64,000 nucleotides of DNA, taken from contig JAMFTG010000563.1 of assembly GCA_023974075.1 (NCBI GenBank), positions 1 to 64,000 on the forward strand, given 5' to 3'. The notes under the pieces are model-generated. The model made no database searches. It saw only the letters and a program-made list of their open reading frames with translations, and was not told the origin of the DNA. Position 1 is the first letter of the stretch; each line of letters opens with the position of its first letter. A program made the position numbers and the translations under genes. This DNA comes from Chaenocephalus aceratus. Its lineage: Eukaryota; Chordata; Actinopteri; Perciformes; Channichthyidae. Of this stretch, positions 23,784-63,305 are shown piece after piece.

Positions 23784-24382
23784 TTAATATCATTGTTTTC
23801 AAGTAACCTGATGTGTAATCTGTTGAAATAATACATTTCATTAAAGTCCACGCTTCAGTGTTGTCCGTGTAGGAACCTGGGAAACATGTGGTTTTGACAC
23901 ATGGTGGTTTTGGTGATGGGATGAAGAGGAGACTGAAGATCTGGAGGTGAAACAGGATGAGAGTAGCTGCAACAATATCGCCTAAAAGACAGCGAACAGC
24001 AGCAGAGAGGAGATTACGTTGATTGGCTCAGAGATTGTGGCCAAATCTAGTAAACAGAGAATAAATGAAGCATAAAGATGGTCCCTCTGACTGAACTGTC
24101 CCTCCTCTCAAAGGAGGAGGCTGATCGCCGCTCTCAGCATTATCACTTTACTAAACTCTGACTGGGAGTCGCAGCAGGTGACTTAACGAGCACAAAGAAG
24201 TCGTTAAAATATATTTTTATTTGCAACAATTCGATTTTCATCCAGCTTGTTTTCTATCGTAACGGAACATTTAATTTCCTGGATTATTAGGACATGATTT
24301 AAAATGTATTTGTGATGTATTGATTTCAGAACTATCCTTCTTGTATTCTAGCCTGTTCATGTTGTTGTGATGTTGTTGTTGA

Positions 24383-36410
<12,028 letters not shown>

Positions 36411-36413
36411 GTC

Positions 36414-37236
36414 CGAATCAGAATCCCTTTATTCGTCCCACTGAGGATTTGTTACAGCGACGAGCCAAATACAGCCTAATGTTAAAGGTCCCCTATCGTC
36501 CTGTTCTTCATCAATATATTACAGGTCTCAGATATATACAGAGCCTGTCTCTGATTGGCTGAAACACCAAACAGATCATTGCAGCATTACCCATAATCCC
36601 CTCTGTTTCAGCCCTGTTTCCAAAGTGCTGATTCTCTGTCTGTTACTTTAGATGAAAATAAGGAGCCCCTCCCCACACCCCTCTGAGAGACATTTGGTTA
36701 CAAAGAACTCAATGGAGCTCTAGAAGAGATGCAGGTGATAAGGGGGGGGGGGGGTTACCTTGTTGCTGATTGGCTAATGGCTACACAAGACAACACATCG
36801 TTATGACATCATAAAGTGGCCAAAATCTGATCAGTTCAATTTCAGACAGGTTTTTATAGAAATGGATCAAAAAGAGAGAAAATCTTTGTTCCTGAAACTT
36901 TCAGAGTCTCTTTCCACAGAGGGGACACATGTTGATGTAGAAGAGACATGAAGAAGAGGGGACACATGTTGATGTAGAAGAGACATGAAGAAGAGGGGAC
37001 ACATGTTGATGTAGAAGAGACATGAAGAAGAGGGGACACATGTTGATGAAGAAGAGACATGAAGAAGAGGGGACACATGTTGATGTAGAAGAGACATGAA
37101 GAAGAGGGGACACATGTTGATGTAGAAGAGACATGAAGAAGAGGGGACACATGTTGATGTAGAAGAGACATGAAGAAGAGGGGACACATGTTGATGTAGA
37201 AGAGACATGAAGTGGATTTTGCATAATAGGGGACCT
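36414..37236. mobile_element. Repeats forming the start of the nr5a1 3' UTR
   Basis: Four bases after the stop codon a short dispersed repeat begins (GAATCAGAATCCCTTTATTC, to about 36470). A complete TTAA-flanked element follows at 36486-37236, with ends AGGTCCCCTATC and ATAATAGGGGACCT and TTAA at 36482 and 37237. It contains about 8 units of the 37-bp minisatellite (36915-37207). The nearest clear polyadenylation hexamer on this strand is AATAAA at 37501-37506, so these repeats would be transcribed in the nr5a1 3' UTR if that site is used. Confidence 0.7.
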
Positions 37237-37500
37237 TTAATATTAACTAAGAAGCACGCATAACATTTTTATATTAAAGATAAAACATTTGAAAGAAAAA
37301 TTACACAATTTACAAAATACACATCCTGTAACAGATGTCTCTTTAGCAGCCAGGGATATATTGCAAAGTTATTAACGGCACATATGTTATTATTGCACAT
37401 GCACATCATTGGTGAAGTCTCAAAGCTCTGTCTGCACACGGAGGCAGTTTACTGAGATTATTTCAAATACAAGGATATGATTTTGATACTATAATGATGC

Positions 37501-37506
37501 AATAAA
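37501..37506 (+). terminator. nr5a1: Candidate nr5a1 polyadenylation signal
   Basis: AATAAA about 1.1 kb after the nr5a1 stop codon. It is the first canonical hexamer I see on the plus strand after the CDS. Use is inferred. Confidence 0.4.
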
Positions 37507-37804
37507 ACAATATTGTAAATGAGACTTGTATTCAAATAAACTACAAAGGAACTTAAAAGTGAGTGTGGTCTTTCCTTCATTTCCAGATCACCATGAAAGG
37601 TTTCTTGGTGAGAGTTAAGGCACTGCTTGTTTAGTGCAGATCCATATTCAAACCAAGTGAAGCGGAAAATAACATGTAGCAGCCAAAGAAGGAAGATGAT
37701 AGCATCAAAAGAACTGGTCTCCAGCCATGGCCGTACTTCTGCAAAAGGTGTGAGAATAAATTAGGATGTAGTTATGGAAAGTGTTTGAGGTGTGTGATTT
37801 TACG

Positions 37805-38318
37805 TGTTATAGTCACGAAATTAATTTAATCTATTGATTCGTGTTCACCGACACGATTTTCGAAAGCAATGTATTTCTATTGGTCGTGTGTTCCGTGCCG
37901 CCGGCGCCACGTCTTTTTGTCCGGTCGGGTCTTGGAAGACCGGAAGCTGTGTGGTTCATAAAAACATTTTCTTACTCAATATCTAAACCCTATCCCTTTT
38001 CATTTAAATTATATAATGTCGGAGTTTTGTTGCCGTCCGCGAGGAAAAGAAACGGCTCAGAGCCTCAGAATACTGAAATCTTTATTTTTTGTCATCTTTT
38101 TTCCTTCTAATTTGTTGTTATTTGGTGCAGGCACAAAACATACTATCAACAGAAATACATTGCTTCTAAAATCGTTCTTTGTCAGAATACTGAAATCTGT
38201 ATTTTTTTATCTGTTTTTCCTTCTAATTTGTTGTTATTTACATTGCTTTTAAAATCGTTCTGTGTGACACGAAAAAAATGGCGAAATCGTGTTGATAGAT
38301 TAATTTTGTGACTATAAC
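37805..38318. mobile_element. TIR MITE between nr5a1 and psmb7
   Basis: The left end GTTATAGTCACGAAATTAAT and right end ATTAATTTTGTGACTATAAC are inverted repeats with a few mismatches. Internal ACACGATTT and AAATCGTGT blocks extend the pairing. No transposase. Target duplication unclear. Confidence 0.7.
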
Positions 38319-39300
38319 TCGAAATGCCGTGAGACTGAATTATCTCAACATGGATCTCTGGTCTATGTGCGGAAATTGATTAGATAAATCCGGATGGTTC
38401 CACAAGGGAGGAAAATGTAGTTTAAAAAATATTTAAAACAAGGCAACATTACCATTCATTTGTATAAAGTTGCGTTTCTGACCCCCACTGATGGTGAATA
38501 TAAAGATACTAATTCCGGCTTTAAACATTAATGAAACAGTGCCATCTGTTTTGCCTAACGCTTCATTGTAATAGGATGCTTGTATTGATTAGTAGCTAGT
38601 TCCTACCGAAGGGGTTCTGGTGGGTAAAGTGAAGGTTGCAGAGGTGCTGAGGTGGACAGACGCAGCAGGAAAACGTTAGTCATGATTTCACATCCCCAAC
38701 ATAAGGTATCGGAACATGAAGGAAGTGTACGACGAGGTTCAGGTCAGAGCCCATTACACCTGTTATCAGTCTCTGAGATCCACCGATTACACCTTCATCC
38801 ACCTGTTTCTCCCACTCTGCTTTAATACAAAGCTTAATCAACATAATGTTCCCATCTTGTTTTGGAGGCGCACTATCTGATCTCGTCCACCTGACTGGAG
38901 CCCATTTCCTTTCCGACCTTGACATCCAGCTGGCATCGGGTTGGCACCTGTCCTGTTGGTGAACAAAACACAGAAGCATGATTAAAAACACAGACCAGGC
39001 CGTGTGTATGGGGTTCTGGAAAACTCCTGTTTACCAGCACAGTTAGGTTGTTACAGAACGTGTAAAACACAAAAACTGCTAATATTTGTTTCTCACTTTG
39101 TTGATGTATTCATTAAGTTAACCTGTTGAAAAATATTTGTGTGTAGATTATCATTAGTTATTATTTTCTCAATTTTGTGAATGAAAAATTATTATAATAT
39201 ATATATTGTAATTATCTTTCATTCACAATATGTATATATATATATATATATATACACCACTGTCATACAAAGTTACATACATGCTATGATTAGAATGTTT
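38319..39300. other. Spacer between nr5a1 and psmb7
   Basis: No exon recognised. An AT run of about 25 bp lies near 39230-39255. The sequence is otherwise unique-looking. Confidence 0.45.
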
Positions 39301-39304
39301 ATGA

Positions 39305-39625
39305 TAACAGTACCCAGAGGTGTAAAGTAACTAGTACATTTTCTCAAGTAGCCTACTGTACTTACAGTAAGTACACTTTTGAGGTACTTGTACTTTACTT
39401 GAGTATTTCAATGTAATGCTACTTTGTACTGCTACACTCTGGTACTTCTACTTTTACTCAAGTACAGGATCTGAGTACTTCAACTTTTACTTACAATTAC
39501 ACGATTTACCTCTGAACTGTAGTGGAGTAGAAGTACACAGTAGCATAACATGGGAATACTCCAGTACAGTACAAGTATCTCAAAATTGTACGTAAGTAAA
39601 GTACTTGAGTACATGTACTTAATTA
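39305..39625 (+). repeat. GTACTT repeat copy upstream of psmb7
   Basis: Matches the dispersed family, with only one 33-bp unit (near 39440-39480). Its right edge is about 200 bp before the psmb7 start codon. Confidence 0.8.
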
Positions 39626-39699
39626 CTTTCTTCCTCTGATGAAAGGACACTGGTCCAGACAAAATATATATTCTACAATAACGATGGTCGGTCGCAGTA

Positions 39700-39822
39700 C
39701 AAAGCTGGCTCCAGAGGGAGGCTGCGAAGCAAAGTCACATACATGCCAACTGCCGTTAAACACCACAGAAGAAGACCCACTTCCTTTACTTCCGGGAAAC
39801 AAACCCCTCTTCATTTATCAAG

Positions 39823-39830
<8 letters not shown>
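39700..39830 (+). promoter_or_regulatory. psmb7: psmb7 proximal promoter / 5' UTR
   Basis: Housekeeping-type elements lie just upstream of the ATG. An ETS-like ACTTCCGGG is at 39788-39796, and AAGATGGCGAC, a YY1-like motif, overlaps the start codon at 39820-39830. A block at 39746-39774 (CCAACTGCCGTTAAACACCA...GAAGAAG) is nearly identical to one just before the cdk9 start. No TATA box is seen at a convincing distance. Confidence 0.5.
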
Positions 39831-47377
<7,547 letters not shown>

Positions 47378-47456
47378 AAATACTTACTACGTCTTCTTCG
47401 TGTAACTCACTAGCTTCACAATTCCTAACGCGATGGTTTGTTTTTCCATAATTTAC

Positions 47457-47462
47457 AATAAA
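47457..47462 (+). terminator. psmb7: psmb7 polyadenylation signal
   Basis: AATAAA 80 bp after the stop codon, followed by a T-rich stretch (GTTTGAGTTGATTCCTGTTT), fits a short housekeeping 3' UTR. Confidence 0.75.
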
Positions 47463-47499
47463 AGTGTTTGAGTTGATTCCTGTTTCGTCTTTATTTTTG

Positions 47500-48183
47500 T
47501 TCTGACAGAATTATGTAAAACATGACATTATTGCAGAGCGAGTGTGTTATTTATGAAAGTGGTGTGTTTGTGTGTTTTAGATATAATCATTTTTTTAATT
47601 GTATTTTTTTTTACAATGAGAATCAGATGAATGAACAGTTGGCAAAATATTATTTACTATTTAAATAAATAATAATGAAAAACAAAAATAATACAAAAAT
47701 GTTTTTGAAACTAAAGAGATTTTATTTTTTGAATACATAAAAAATAATAATTACAAAAAATATAAATACATTAATAAGTATATTAAAAAAAAATCATGAT
47801 ACAAAATACGGTGAGGAGGGGCTGTCGGGCTGGTTAGGGAGATGCCACCAGCTCCTCATGGGGACGTGGGAAACACACATTAAAATAATAATTAATTACA
47901 TTTTAATTGTAGCTATTAAAAACAAATAATAATTAATAAAATAATTAAAATGTAATAAATTCCTAAAAAAATATGACAATAAAGACATGACAAGTTTTTA
48001 CTTGTCATATCTTTGTCATATTTTTTAAATAAATAAAAAAATGATATCACTACATAAATCATTTAAATAAATAATAATAAAAAACATATTTTTTAAAAAA
48101 TAAATACAAAATTATAATAACACAAAATAGAATAACATATGTATTTATACTTATGTCATGTTCCGTCCTTTATGTTCTCAAAG
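47500..48183. other. AT-rich spacer between psmb7 and cdk9
   Basis: A/T homopolymer-rich DNA with no exon. Contains TAAATAAATAAT-type runs. Confidence 0.6.
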
Positions 48184-48290
48184 CTGGTAAAGGTGCAGCT
48201 AGTTTGGATGACTTTGTATACTGCAGGGTAGCTTGAGAATTTACTCCAGGTGGAACTAAAGTCTATTTAACACTTGATTAGTCAAAGTAC
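48184..48290. repeat. GTACTT repeat end fragment at the cdk9 promoter
   Basis: The block CTCAAAGCTGGTAAAGGTGC ... TTTACTCCAGGTGGAACTAA matches one end of the dispersed repeat (compare 25690-25785). It stops about 90 bp before the cdk9 start codon. Confidence 0.8.
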
Positions 48291-48310
48291 ACTATTCCCA
48301 GATTCCAGGA

Positions 48311-48382
48311 GGTGGCGGTAAATGCTCATAAAAGCTGTTTTCCAACCGCCATTAAAACCACAGAAGAAGTTTCGCAGTAGAG
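48311..48382 (+). promoter_or_regulatory. cdk9: cdk9 proximal promoter / 5' UTR with hairpin motif
   Basis: GGTGGCGGTAA (48311-48321) and CCAACCGCC (48342-48350) can pair as a short hairpin, followed by ATTAAAACCACAGAAGAAG. The right half recurs before the psmb7 ATG. I infer a core promoter because the cdk9 start codon is only 14 bases further on. No TATA box is evident. Confidence 0.45.
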
Positions 48383-56113
<7,731 letters not shown>

Positions 56114-56733
56114 CTTTCAGGCGTGTGTGGGAAGTGTCTCGTCTGGTCTTCAACGCTCCACGTTCCTTACCTGGAGATCGGTGCCGTCTGATCTGCTCTG
56201 TGGACAGTTTGCAGGCCCAGCTGTTCCTTCTTCTTGCCTTTTCAGGATTACACTCAGTGGGCGCCGTCGCCTTGACTTAACAAGGCCCCTGATAGACTGG
56301 TTTTTTATATATATATCTTAACATGATCTTATATTATCACTTCAAAGGCTTCTCAGTGTTTTATTTATATTAGGAAATGTGAACACTTGTATTCATTTTT
56401 ATTTTACAATGCCACACATTTCTGACCCGACGGAGGGGAGTGACTAGCCCACGCTAAAAGGGTCCTTTCTCAAACACAGGACATGTAACGCTTGTATTGT
56501 CTTTAAGAAGCTGCTGCTCGTACTGTCATAACAAGTCAATCCTATTTAATATTATTTCCTCTTCCATCTCAATTCCTTTTGTCCCTGAAAATTCTTTTAT
56601 TTAGTTTAAGTCTGAATTCTGTGGTTGAGATTCCAAGCTTGTGACAAACACGACTGACTAAGATGTATCTTTTTTTTTTTTATGTAAACTATGAATTTCT
56701 GAGTTTTGTTCAGCACTGTTTTACAGCCATGTC

Positions 56734-56739
56734 AATAAA
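56734..56739 (+). terminator. cdk9: cdk9 polyadenylation signal
   Basis: AATAAA in the context GTCAATAAAACAC, about 620 bp after the stop codon. It is the first canonical hexamer downstream of cdk9. Confidence 0.65.
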
Positions 56740-56924
56740 ACACAAGGATTGTACCTGTCACACACTTCTTCCAGTAGGTGGCGCTAACCTATCAGTGTTT
56801 ATTGGCACTGGGAAACAAGTGCTTACAGCTTTCACGATACGAAGGCAACACGTTCATTCTATATCCTCTCGGGTGGAGTCGTTAATATTTAGGTTCTGCT
56901 TAAAATGTGTGGCGTGTACACAGA

Positions 56925-57372
56925 GGTGGGAGAAGTACTAAAGTACTGCACTAAAGTAAAGTAGAAGTACTCAGATCTTGTGTTTGAGTAAAAGTAGAAG
57001 TACTCAGATCTTGTACTTGAGTAAAAGTAGAAGTACTCAGATCTTGTGCTTGAGTAAAAGTAGAAGTACTCAGATCTTGTACTTGAGTAAAAGTAGAAGT
57101 ACCCAGATCTTGTACTTGAGTAAAAGTAGAAGTACCAGAGTGTAGGAATACTCTGTTACAGTAAAAGTCCTGCATTCAAAATGTTCCTCAAGTGAAAGTA
57201 GAAAAGTATTCTCATCAAAATATAGTGAAAGACAGTGAAAGTAGTCGTTGTGCAGATTGGTCCATTTCAGAATAATATATATGATATGTTTTATAATGAT
57301 CCTCTGAACTGTAGTGGAGTAGAAGTACATAGCATAACATGGAAATACTCAAGTAAAGTACAAGTACCTGGA
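56925..57372 (-). repeat. Compact GTACTT repeat copy
   Basis: Begins near CAGAGGTGGGAGAAGTACTA and ends near AAGTACCTGGAGAGCTGAG. It contains only about 5 units of the 33-bp minisatellite (56965-57135). This is close to the unexpanded form of the family. Confidence 0.85.
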
Positions 57373-57378
57373 GAGCTG

Positions 57379-57700
<322 letters not shown>

Positions 57701-57940
57701 TTTTCTCAGATGATGGATTGCTCTTTTAGTTCCAGATCTCATCTGCTGTCACTTCAGCTGACGAGGAGGTTTTTTTTTTTTCAAGACTGGAGCGCCGTGC
57801 TGTGTGTTGACAACGACAACTAACATAAATTAGAAAGCGCTCCAATGGACAGATGGCCTCCGACAGCAGCCACCTGCATGCAGATGTCCTCTCAATTCTT
57901 CACCACAGAAACAGTGGATCAGCTCTGAGGATGAGAGGCC

Positions 57941-58817
57941 AGGACGAGGCTCTAAACCGGGCCGGGACGAGGCTCTAAACCGGGCCAGGTGAGGCTCTAA
58001 ACCGGGCCGGGACGAGGCTCTAAACCGGGCCGGGACGAGGCTCTAAACCGGGCCGGGACGAGGCTCTAAACCGGGCCGGGAGGAGGCTCTAAACCGGGCC
58101 GGGACGAGGCTCTAAAACGGGCCAGGTGAGGCTCTAAACCGAGCCAGGTGAGGCTCTAAACCGGGCCAGGTGAGGCTCTAAACCGGGCCAGGAAGAGGCT
58201 CTAAACCGGGCCAGGATGAGGCTCTAAACCGGGCCAGGTGAGGCTCTAAACCGGGCCAGGACGAGGCTCTAAACCGGGCCAGGTGAGGCTCTAAACCGGG
58301 CCAGGTTGAGGCTGTGAACCGGGCCAGGACGAGGCTCTGAACCGGGCCAGGACGAGGCTCTAAACTGGGCCAGGTTGAGGCTTTAAACCGTGCAAGGTGA
58401 GGCTCTAAACCGGGCCAGGGTGAGGCTCTGAACCGGGCCAGGTTGAGGCTCTGAACTGGGCCAGGGTGAGGCTCTGAACTGTGCCAGGATGAGGCTCTAA
58501 ACCGAGCCAGGATGAGGCTCTGAACCGGGCCAGGATGAGGCTCTGAACCGGGCCAGGATGAGGATCTGAACCGGGCCAGGATGAGGCTCTGAACCGGGCC
58601 AGGATGAGGATCTGAACCGGGCCAGGATGAGGCTTTAAACTGGGCCAGGATGAGGCTTTAAACCGGGCCAGGTTGAGACTCTGAACCGGGCCAGGTTGAG
58701 ACTCTGAACCGGGCCAGGATGAGGCTTTAAACCGGGCCAGGATGAGGCTGTGAACCGGGCCAGGATGAGGCTCTGAACCGGGCCGGGATGAGGCTCTGAA
58801 CCGGGCCAGGATGAGGC
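57941..58817. repeat. 22-23 bp minisatellite, about 39 units
   Basis: The unit is GAGGCTCTAAACCGGGCCAG plus GT, GAC, GAT or GTT. The first third favours CTAAACCGGGCCGGGAC, the last third CTGAACCGGGCCAGGAT. It is GC-rich, unlike its surroundings. Confidence 0.94.
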
Positions 58818-59612
58818 CACAGGTCTGGATCCACAGGCCTTTGTATGGTCTTCTCTCTGAGGGATGTGATGACACCGCTGCAGGGCTGTGTTTGGGGTGA
58901 AGGCCGTGTCAGATTGGGATTAACGTCAATTCAGATTTACAGTGGTCTTGCTGCTTCTGGAAAACACGGCTACTATATTTGGTGAAGTGCTGCTCCGTAA
59001 GGGAACCTGAACACGATGAGACATTCCTTCAGACGGCGCGTCATGATATCTGCGGAGGAATGAGAAGCTATCCTTTACCCCAGAAACCTGTCGTCCTGAA
59101 ACACATGTTACTCTGTTTCCTTCTCTCCTCAACCTTCTCACTCGTACCGTAGGCCTGTGCTGTGTGTTGGGTTAATACTTGAATATCATTAATACTGTAC
59201 ACATAGCATTTAGAGATGTATTATTCAGAAATGTACAACCCAAAAACATACCCTACTCTAACTCTAACTTAATCTGTAATGTCTGAGTATACTTTGAGGA
59301 GGCTGAGCCAATCAGGAGAGCCACACAAAATGTTCTTCAACACTTCCCCCTCTCTTCCCTTTCTCATTTCCCTCCGTCCGCCACCTTCTCAGTCCTAGCC
59401 AGCGGCGCCTGTGTGTTGCTGATGGCATCCTGAGCAGGGCAGCTCACATGAAAGGGGTCCTGTCACTCACTTGAGGCGGCCATATGTGTGCCTGCATGAG
59501 CTCTGTGCCAGCGGCGGGCTGCTCTGCCAGAAGACATTAGGGAAGCAGCAGGGTGTCATTAAGGCGCTACCATGATTGATTAACCGTAAATCTAGAGCAT
59601 GAGACCTAGCAG
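58818..59612. other. Unique intergenic sequence, no exon recognised
   Basis: No conserved exon is seen. 59460-59612 is balanced in composition, free of repeats I recognise, and contains TGATTGATTAA, a homeodomain/PBX-like site. It could be regulatory; this is a guess. Confidence 0.3.

Positions 59613-59700
<88 letters not shown>
59613..59700. repeat. (CA)n microsatellite
   Basis: A pure CA run of about 87 bp. Confidence 0.97.
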
Positions 59701-59702
<2 letters not shown>

Positions 59703-60229
59703 AGGTGGTGATGGAGACAGAGCCCCCTGCAGATCTGAGGGTGTAATTGCATTATCTGCCCTGTAGGGAGAGGATGAGCTTGGCTTGCTCTGAGATGAAC
59801 ACAGTGAGGGGCCACATGAAGCCATTAGGGGCCCTCCAGCCCTCTGCTGCTCTCCTAAGGCGGATTTCATGTTCAGTTTTCCACCACAGCGACTCACAGA
59901 GCTGTGGGGAGCTAATGGCAGATATGCTAGATTCCCCAGTGGCTTATCCTGAGTCGCCGGATGGATTTCTGCTGATGGAAATTAGACGGAATTGAACAGG
60001 AGCTGTTTGTACACGACAGCTGGATCAGTGTCTTCAGAGGTACGGGAAGAAACACAAGGGACATCATCACGTTTAAGACCATTATTAGCTTCTGAAACGA
60101 TAGGACTTGATCAAGTTGTGTGGAGCGTTATTAGCCGTTTTTCATGCAAAAGAAACGTCTGAAAAAACTGTTATTATTGGGGACACAGGCGGTCTCAGCT
60201 CTCTGGAAAGTTATCTGATTCGTCTATCA
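59701..60229. other. Candidate conserved non-coding sequence
   Basis: 59701-60030 is repeat-free, with motif-dense text (GTAATTGCATTATC, GGAGCTAATGGCAGATATG, CCATTAGGGG). ORFs lack codon-like structure. It resembles vertebrate conserved enhancers in texture only; conservation cannot be judged from one sequence. Confidence 0.25.
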
Positions 60230-60621
60230 CAGGGGTGTCAAACTCAATTTCATCGCGGGCCACATTAGCATTATGGTTGCACTCAAAGGGCCGGTTGTAA
60301 CTATATAAATATACATATATAAATATATAATATATATAAAATAATGTATTATATTATAGCCTCTGAATTGGATTATTATCGGGGTAATAACTAACTACGT
60401 CTGAAAGCAGAAGTCCAGGGCAAATAATTGCAAGTCTCTTCGGTGTGCATGTCACAAAACGAGATGCATTGTGGGACATGTAGTTTATGGGCAACCAGCT
60501 TCTGTAAAGTGGCATGTAACCGTATAATAAACGTATTATATTCTTTGCAAGCTCTTGCGGGCCACATAAAATGAAGTCGCGAGCCGGATTTGGCCCCCGG
60601 GCCTTGAGTTTGACACCCCTG
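60230..60621. mobile_element. CAGGGG-type hAT element, short intact copy
   Basis: The ends CAGGGGTGTCAAACTCA and TGAGTTTGACACCCCTG are perfect inverted repeats; 392 bp. The interior is the reverse complement of the flanking parts of 19256-20622. Target duplication not clean (GTCTATCA against TATCAGAT). Confidence 0.88.
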
Positions 60622-61376
60622 TATCAGATGTCATTGTTTTTTATTTCTCTTGTTTTTATTTACATTGCAATTTATATTGAGGTAATGCATAAGTAACAGC
60701 ACATGACTTTAAGATGTTACTCAGATTAGATTACATGTTTCTAAAGTAATCCTCCCAACCCTGGGTCGAAGAGATGAAACCCAGCATCTTAAGGTCCAGA
60801 GTCGCTGCCCCAAAACAGATCAAATCACCGTTTCCATACAGCTCGCGCGCCATGTGTATATTATCAGTAATGGCGTCTGCCTCCCATCTCCACCCCTCCG
60901 AGTGCCGGAGTCATGCGGAGAGATGAGTGATGATGTCAGCGGAGAGTTAGCGCTGGGACGACTCAGCTAATGTTGTGTTTGGTATTAGCATGCACGAGGC
61001 ACTTAAACTCCCACTGATTTGGCTGAAAAAAACATTTGGAGTAGGGCTCATCAATCAACGTGAACACACAGGAGCTGTCAGAGTCCCGCGGTGCTCCGAG
61101 GAATCCCGCCATAACACACACTGTCTCTACAGACGATGCACTTTCATCTCTCCTTCATGTGTGACAGCAGAGGAGGGGCAGGACACGTGGTGCACCTGGA
61201 CACCCTGGACCCCCAGCTTATCATAATGTTGGTTTTATGGATTCCAGAGCGAGGACACACTTCATTATGCTGCTGTGGAGCACGGACTGGAGTCCTTAAT
61301 GCCTCGTGAGGACACTGAAGGGATGGTACTTGGACCCAAAGCAGGAAGTGTGGACGTTTCATAGGGTCTGCAGAAC
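60622..61376. other. Unique intergenic sequence
   Basis: No exon recognised. 60830-61060 is repeat-free, with GATGAGTGATGATGTCAGC and CGGAGAGTTAGCGC-type text. Role unknown. Confidence 0.3.
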
Positions 61377-61391
61377 ACACGCACACACACG

Positions 61392-61455
<64 letters not shown>
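61377..61455. repeat. (CA)n microsatellite with CG interruptions
   Basis: A CA run of about 78 bp with GCAC interruptions at its left side. Confidence 0.96.
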
Positions 61456-61456
<1 letters not shown>

Positions 61457-62520
61457 CCAATATCAGTCAAATCAGGAGCAGTGCCACGATTAAATCATTT
61501 CTGTAATTCAGAGATACTCATATTCATGCGTTGGCCTCGAGACATACCGAATAACTGTGCCTCGGTTTTCCTGGAATGCCATCAAAAATGTTTTTGCACA
61601 TTCCCATTTTAATTACAGGTGTTTTTTTCTAATTGATTTATTTATGATTCATATTTTCTTAATTTGTTCAATGCCTTTGTAAACTTGTTTTTAATAAATG
61701 ATATATAAACAAGTATATATTATTTTTCATATTATTGATTGATTACTCAAGTCACCAGTTTAAAGTGGGAGCGGATGCATTGGAGGCTGAGATATCCTGG
61801 GTCTGTTTGAGTCTGATAGGGTTAAGCTAAAAATAAACACAACACATCTGGATCGTAGATTTCCCATGATGCAACTGAAATGATCCAAACTCTGTTTTAT
61901 AAATAGTATTCCTGTACAGACTGGGCACCAACAGGAAATGATTTTTAGAAGGAAACTATAAAGACAGGTCGACTGTTTATCAACATTCACTAAACATCAG
62001 TAAAATGTTTGGGTAAGAAGATTGGAAATGATAGTTGCAGGCTTTAAGTAAACCTACAACACATCCCTGCAGAAATGCCATATGTAGTACATGAATCTAA
62101 AATACACAGTATCGCTTGAGTGAAAACAGACAGAATATCATGTTTCAGTCATCATGCGAAGCAGCAGCAGTCTGATGCTGAGCTCAGATCAGCTGTTGAC
62201 CAGCAGAGGGCAGCATGGAGCCTGAGCTCAGAGGGAGTCCCTGTGAAGTCAGACTGTAGCTTATTGTGTACCCTGCATTACACATGTTCCAACATCTGGG
62301 CTGATTAGCAGGCTGACCAACCAGGAACAGGCCTAGGGTCCAGGATGTCAAGGGGTCCCGTAAGGAGTCGGATGTTTCCGAGAGCTCAGACTAAAGTGAG
62401 AAGACCTGATCCTGTTTCTGCTCGCCTGAACCAAATTGTTGTTTTACACGGGACACTTTTTAACAAGCGAACACACAGCTTTCACTGTCACCCATCAGCA
62501 CTACAATCATTTGGGGGGAC
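61456..62520. other. Intergenic, no gene recognised
   Basis: Ordinary AT-rich sequence. No repeat or exon I can identify. Confidence 0.4.
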
Positions 62521-62521
62521 T

Positions 62522-62522
<1 letters not shown>

Positions 62523-62603
<81 letters not shown>

Positions 62604-62660
62604 TCTAGCATTACTATACTTGTGGGGACCTACATCTGTTTACATAGTCACGTGTGGGGA
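62523..62660. repeat. (TG)n joined to a GTCTAGCATTACTATACTTG repeat
   Basis: About 80 bp of TG is followed directly by GGTCTAGCATTACTATACTT and the TGGGGACCTACATCTGTTTA block. The identical junction occurs again at 63300. Confidence 0.9.
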
Positions 62661-63165
62661 CTCAAATCTTGTTCTTGAGTAAAAGTAGAAGTACTCAGAT
62701 CTTGTACTTGAGTAAAAGTAGAAGTACCAGAGTGTAGGAATACTCTGTTACAGTAAAAGTCCTGCATTCAAAATGTTCCTCAAGTAAAAGTAGAAAAGTA
62801 TTATCATCAAAATATAGTGGAAGTAGCGACAGTAAAAGTAGTCGTTGTTTGATTGGTCCATTTCAGAATAATATATATGATATGTTTTATAAAGATTGAT
62901 CATGAAAGTGTTCTCAAAGCTGGTGAAGGTGCAGCTAGTCTGGAGTACTTTGTAGACTGCAGGGTAGCTGGTGGATTTACTCCAGGTGGAACTAAAGTCT
63001 GATTCAACACTTGGTTATATTTCACATCATTCATCTGTGAAGTAACTAAAGGGATTAAATACATGTAGTGGAGTAGAAGTACACCATGTACCTCTGAAGA
63101 GTAGTGGAGTAGAAGTACATAGCATAACATGGAAATACTCAAGTAAAGTACAAGTACCTGAAGAG
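62660..63165 (-). repeat. GTACTT repeat copy with about 2 minisatellite units
   Basis: The order of blocks matches 24905-25790 reversed to the same orientation, with the diagnostic ATCATATATATTATTCTGAA block (as reverse complement) and the CACCAGCTTTGAGAACACTT block. Confidence 0.85.
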
Positions 63166-63253
63166 CCGAGTACTATATATACTGGACAGTAGACCAAATA
63201 TACATGATGCAAAGAGAAAATGTTATTTTGCATGTGGGTGTATTTGATAAGAA

Positions 63254-63305
<52 letters not shown>

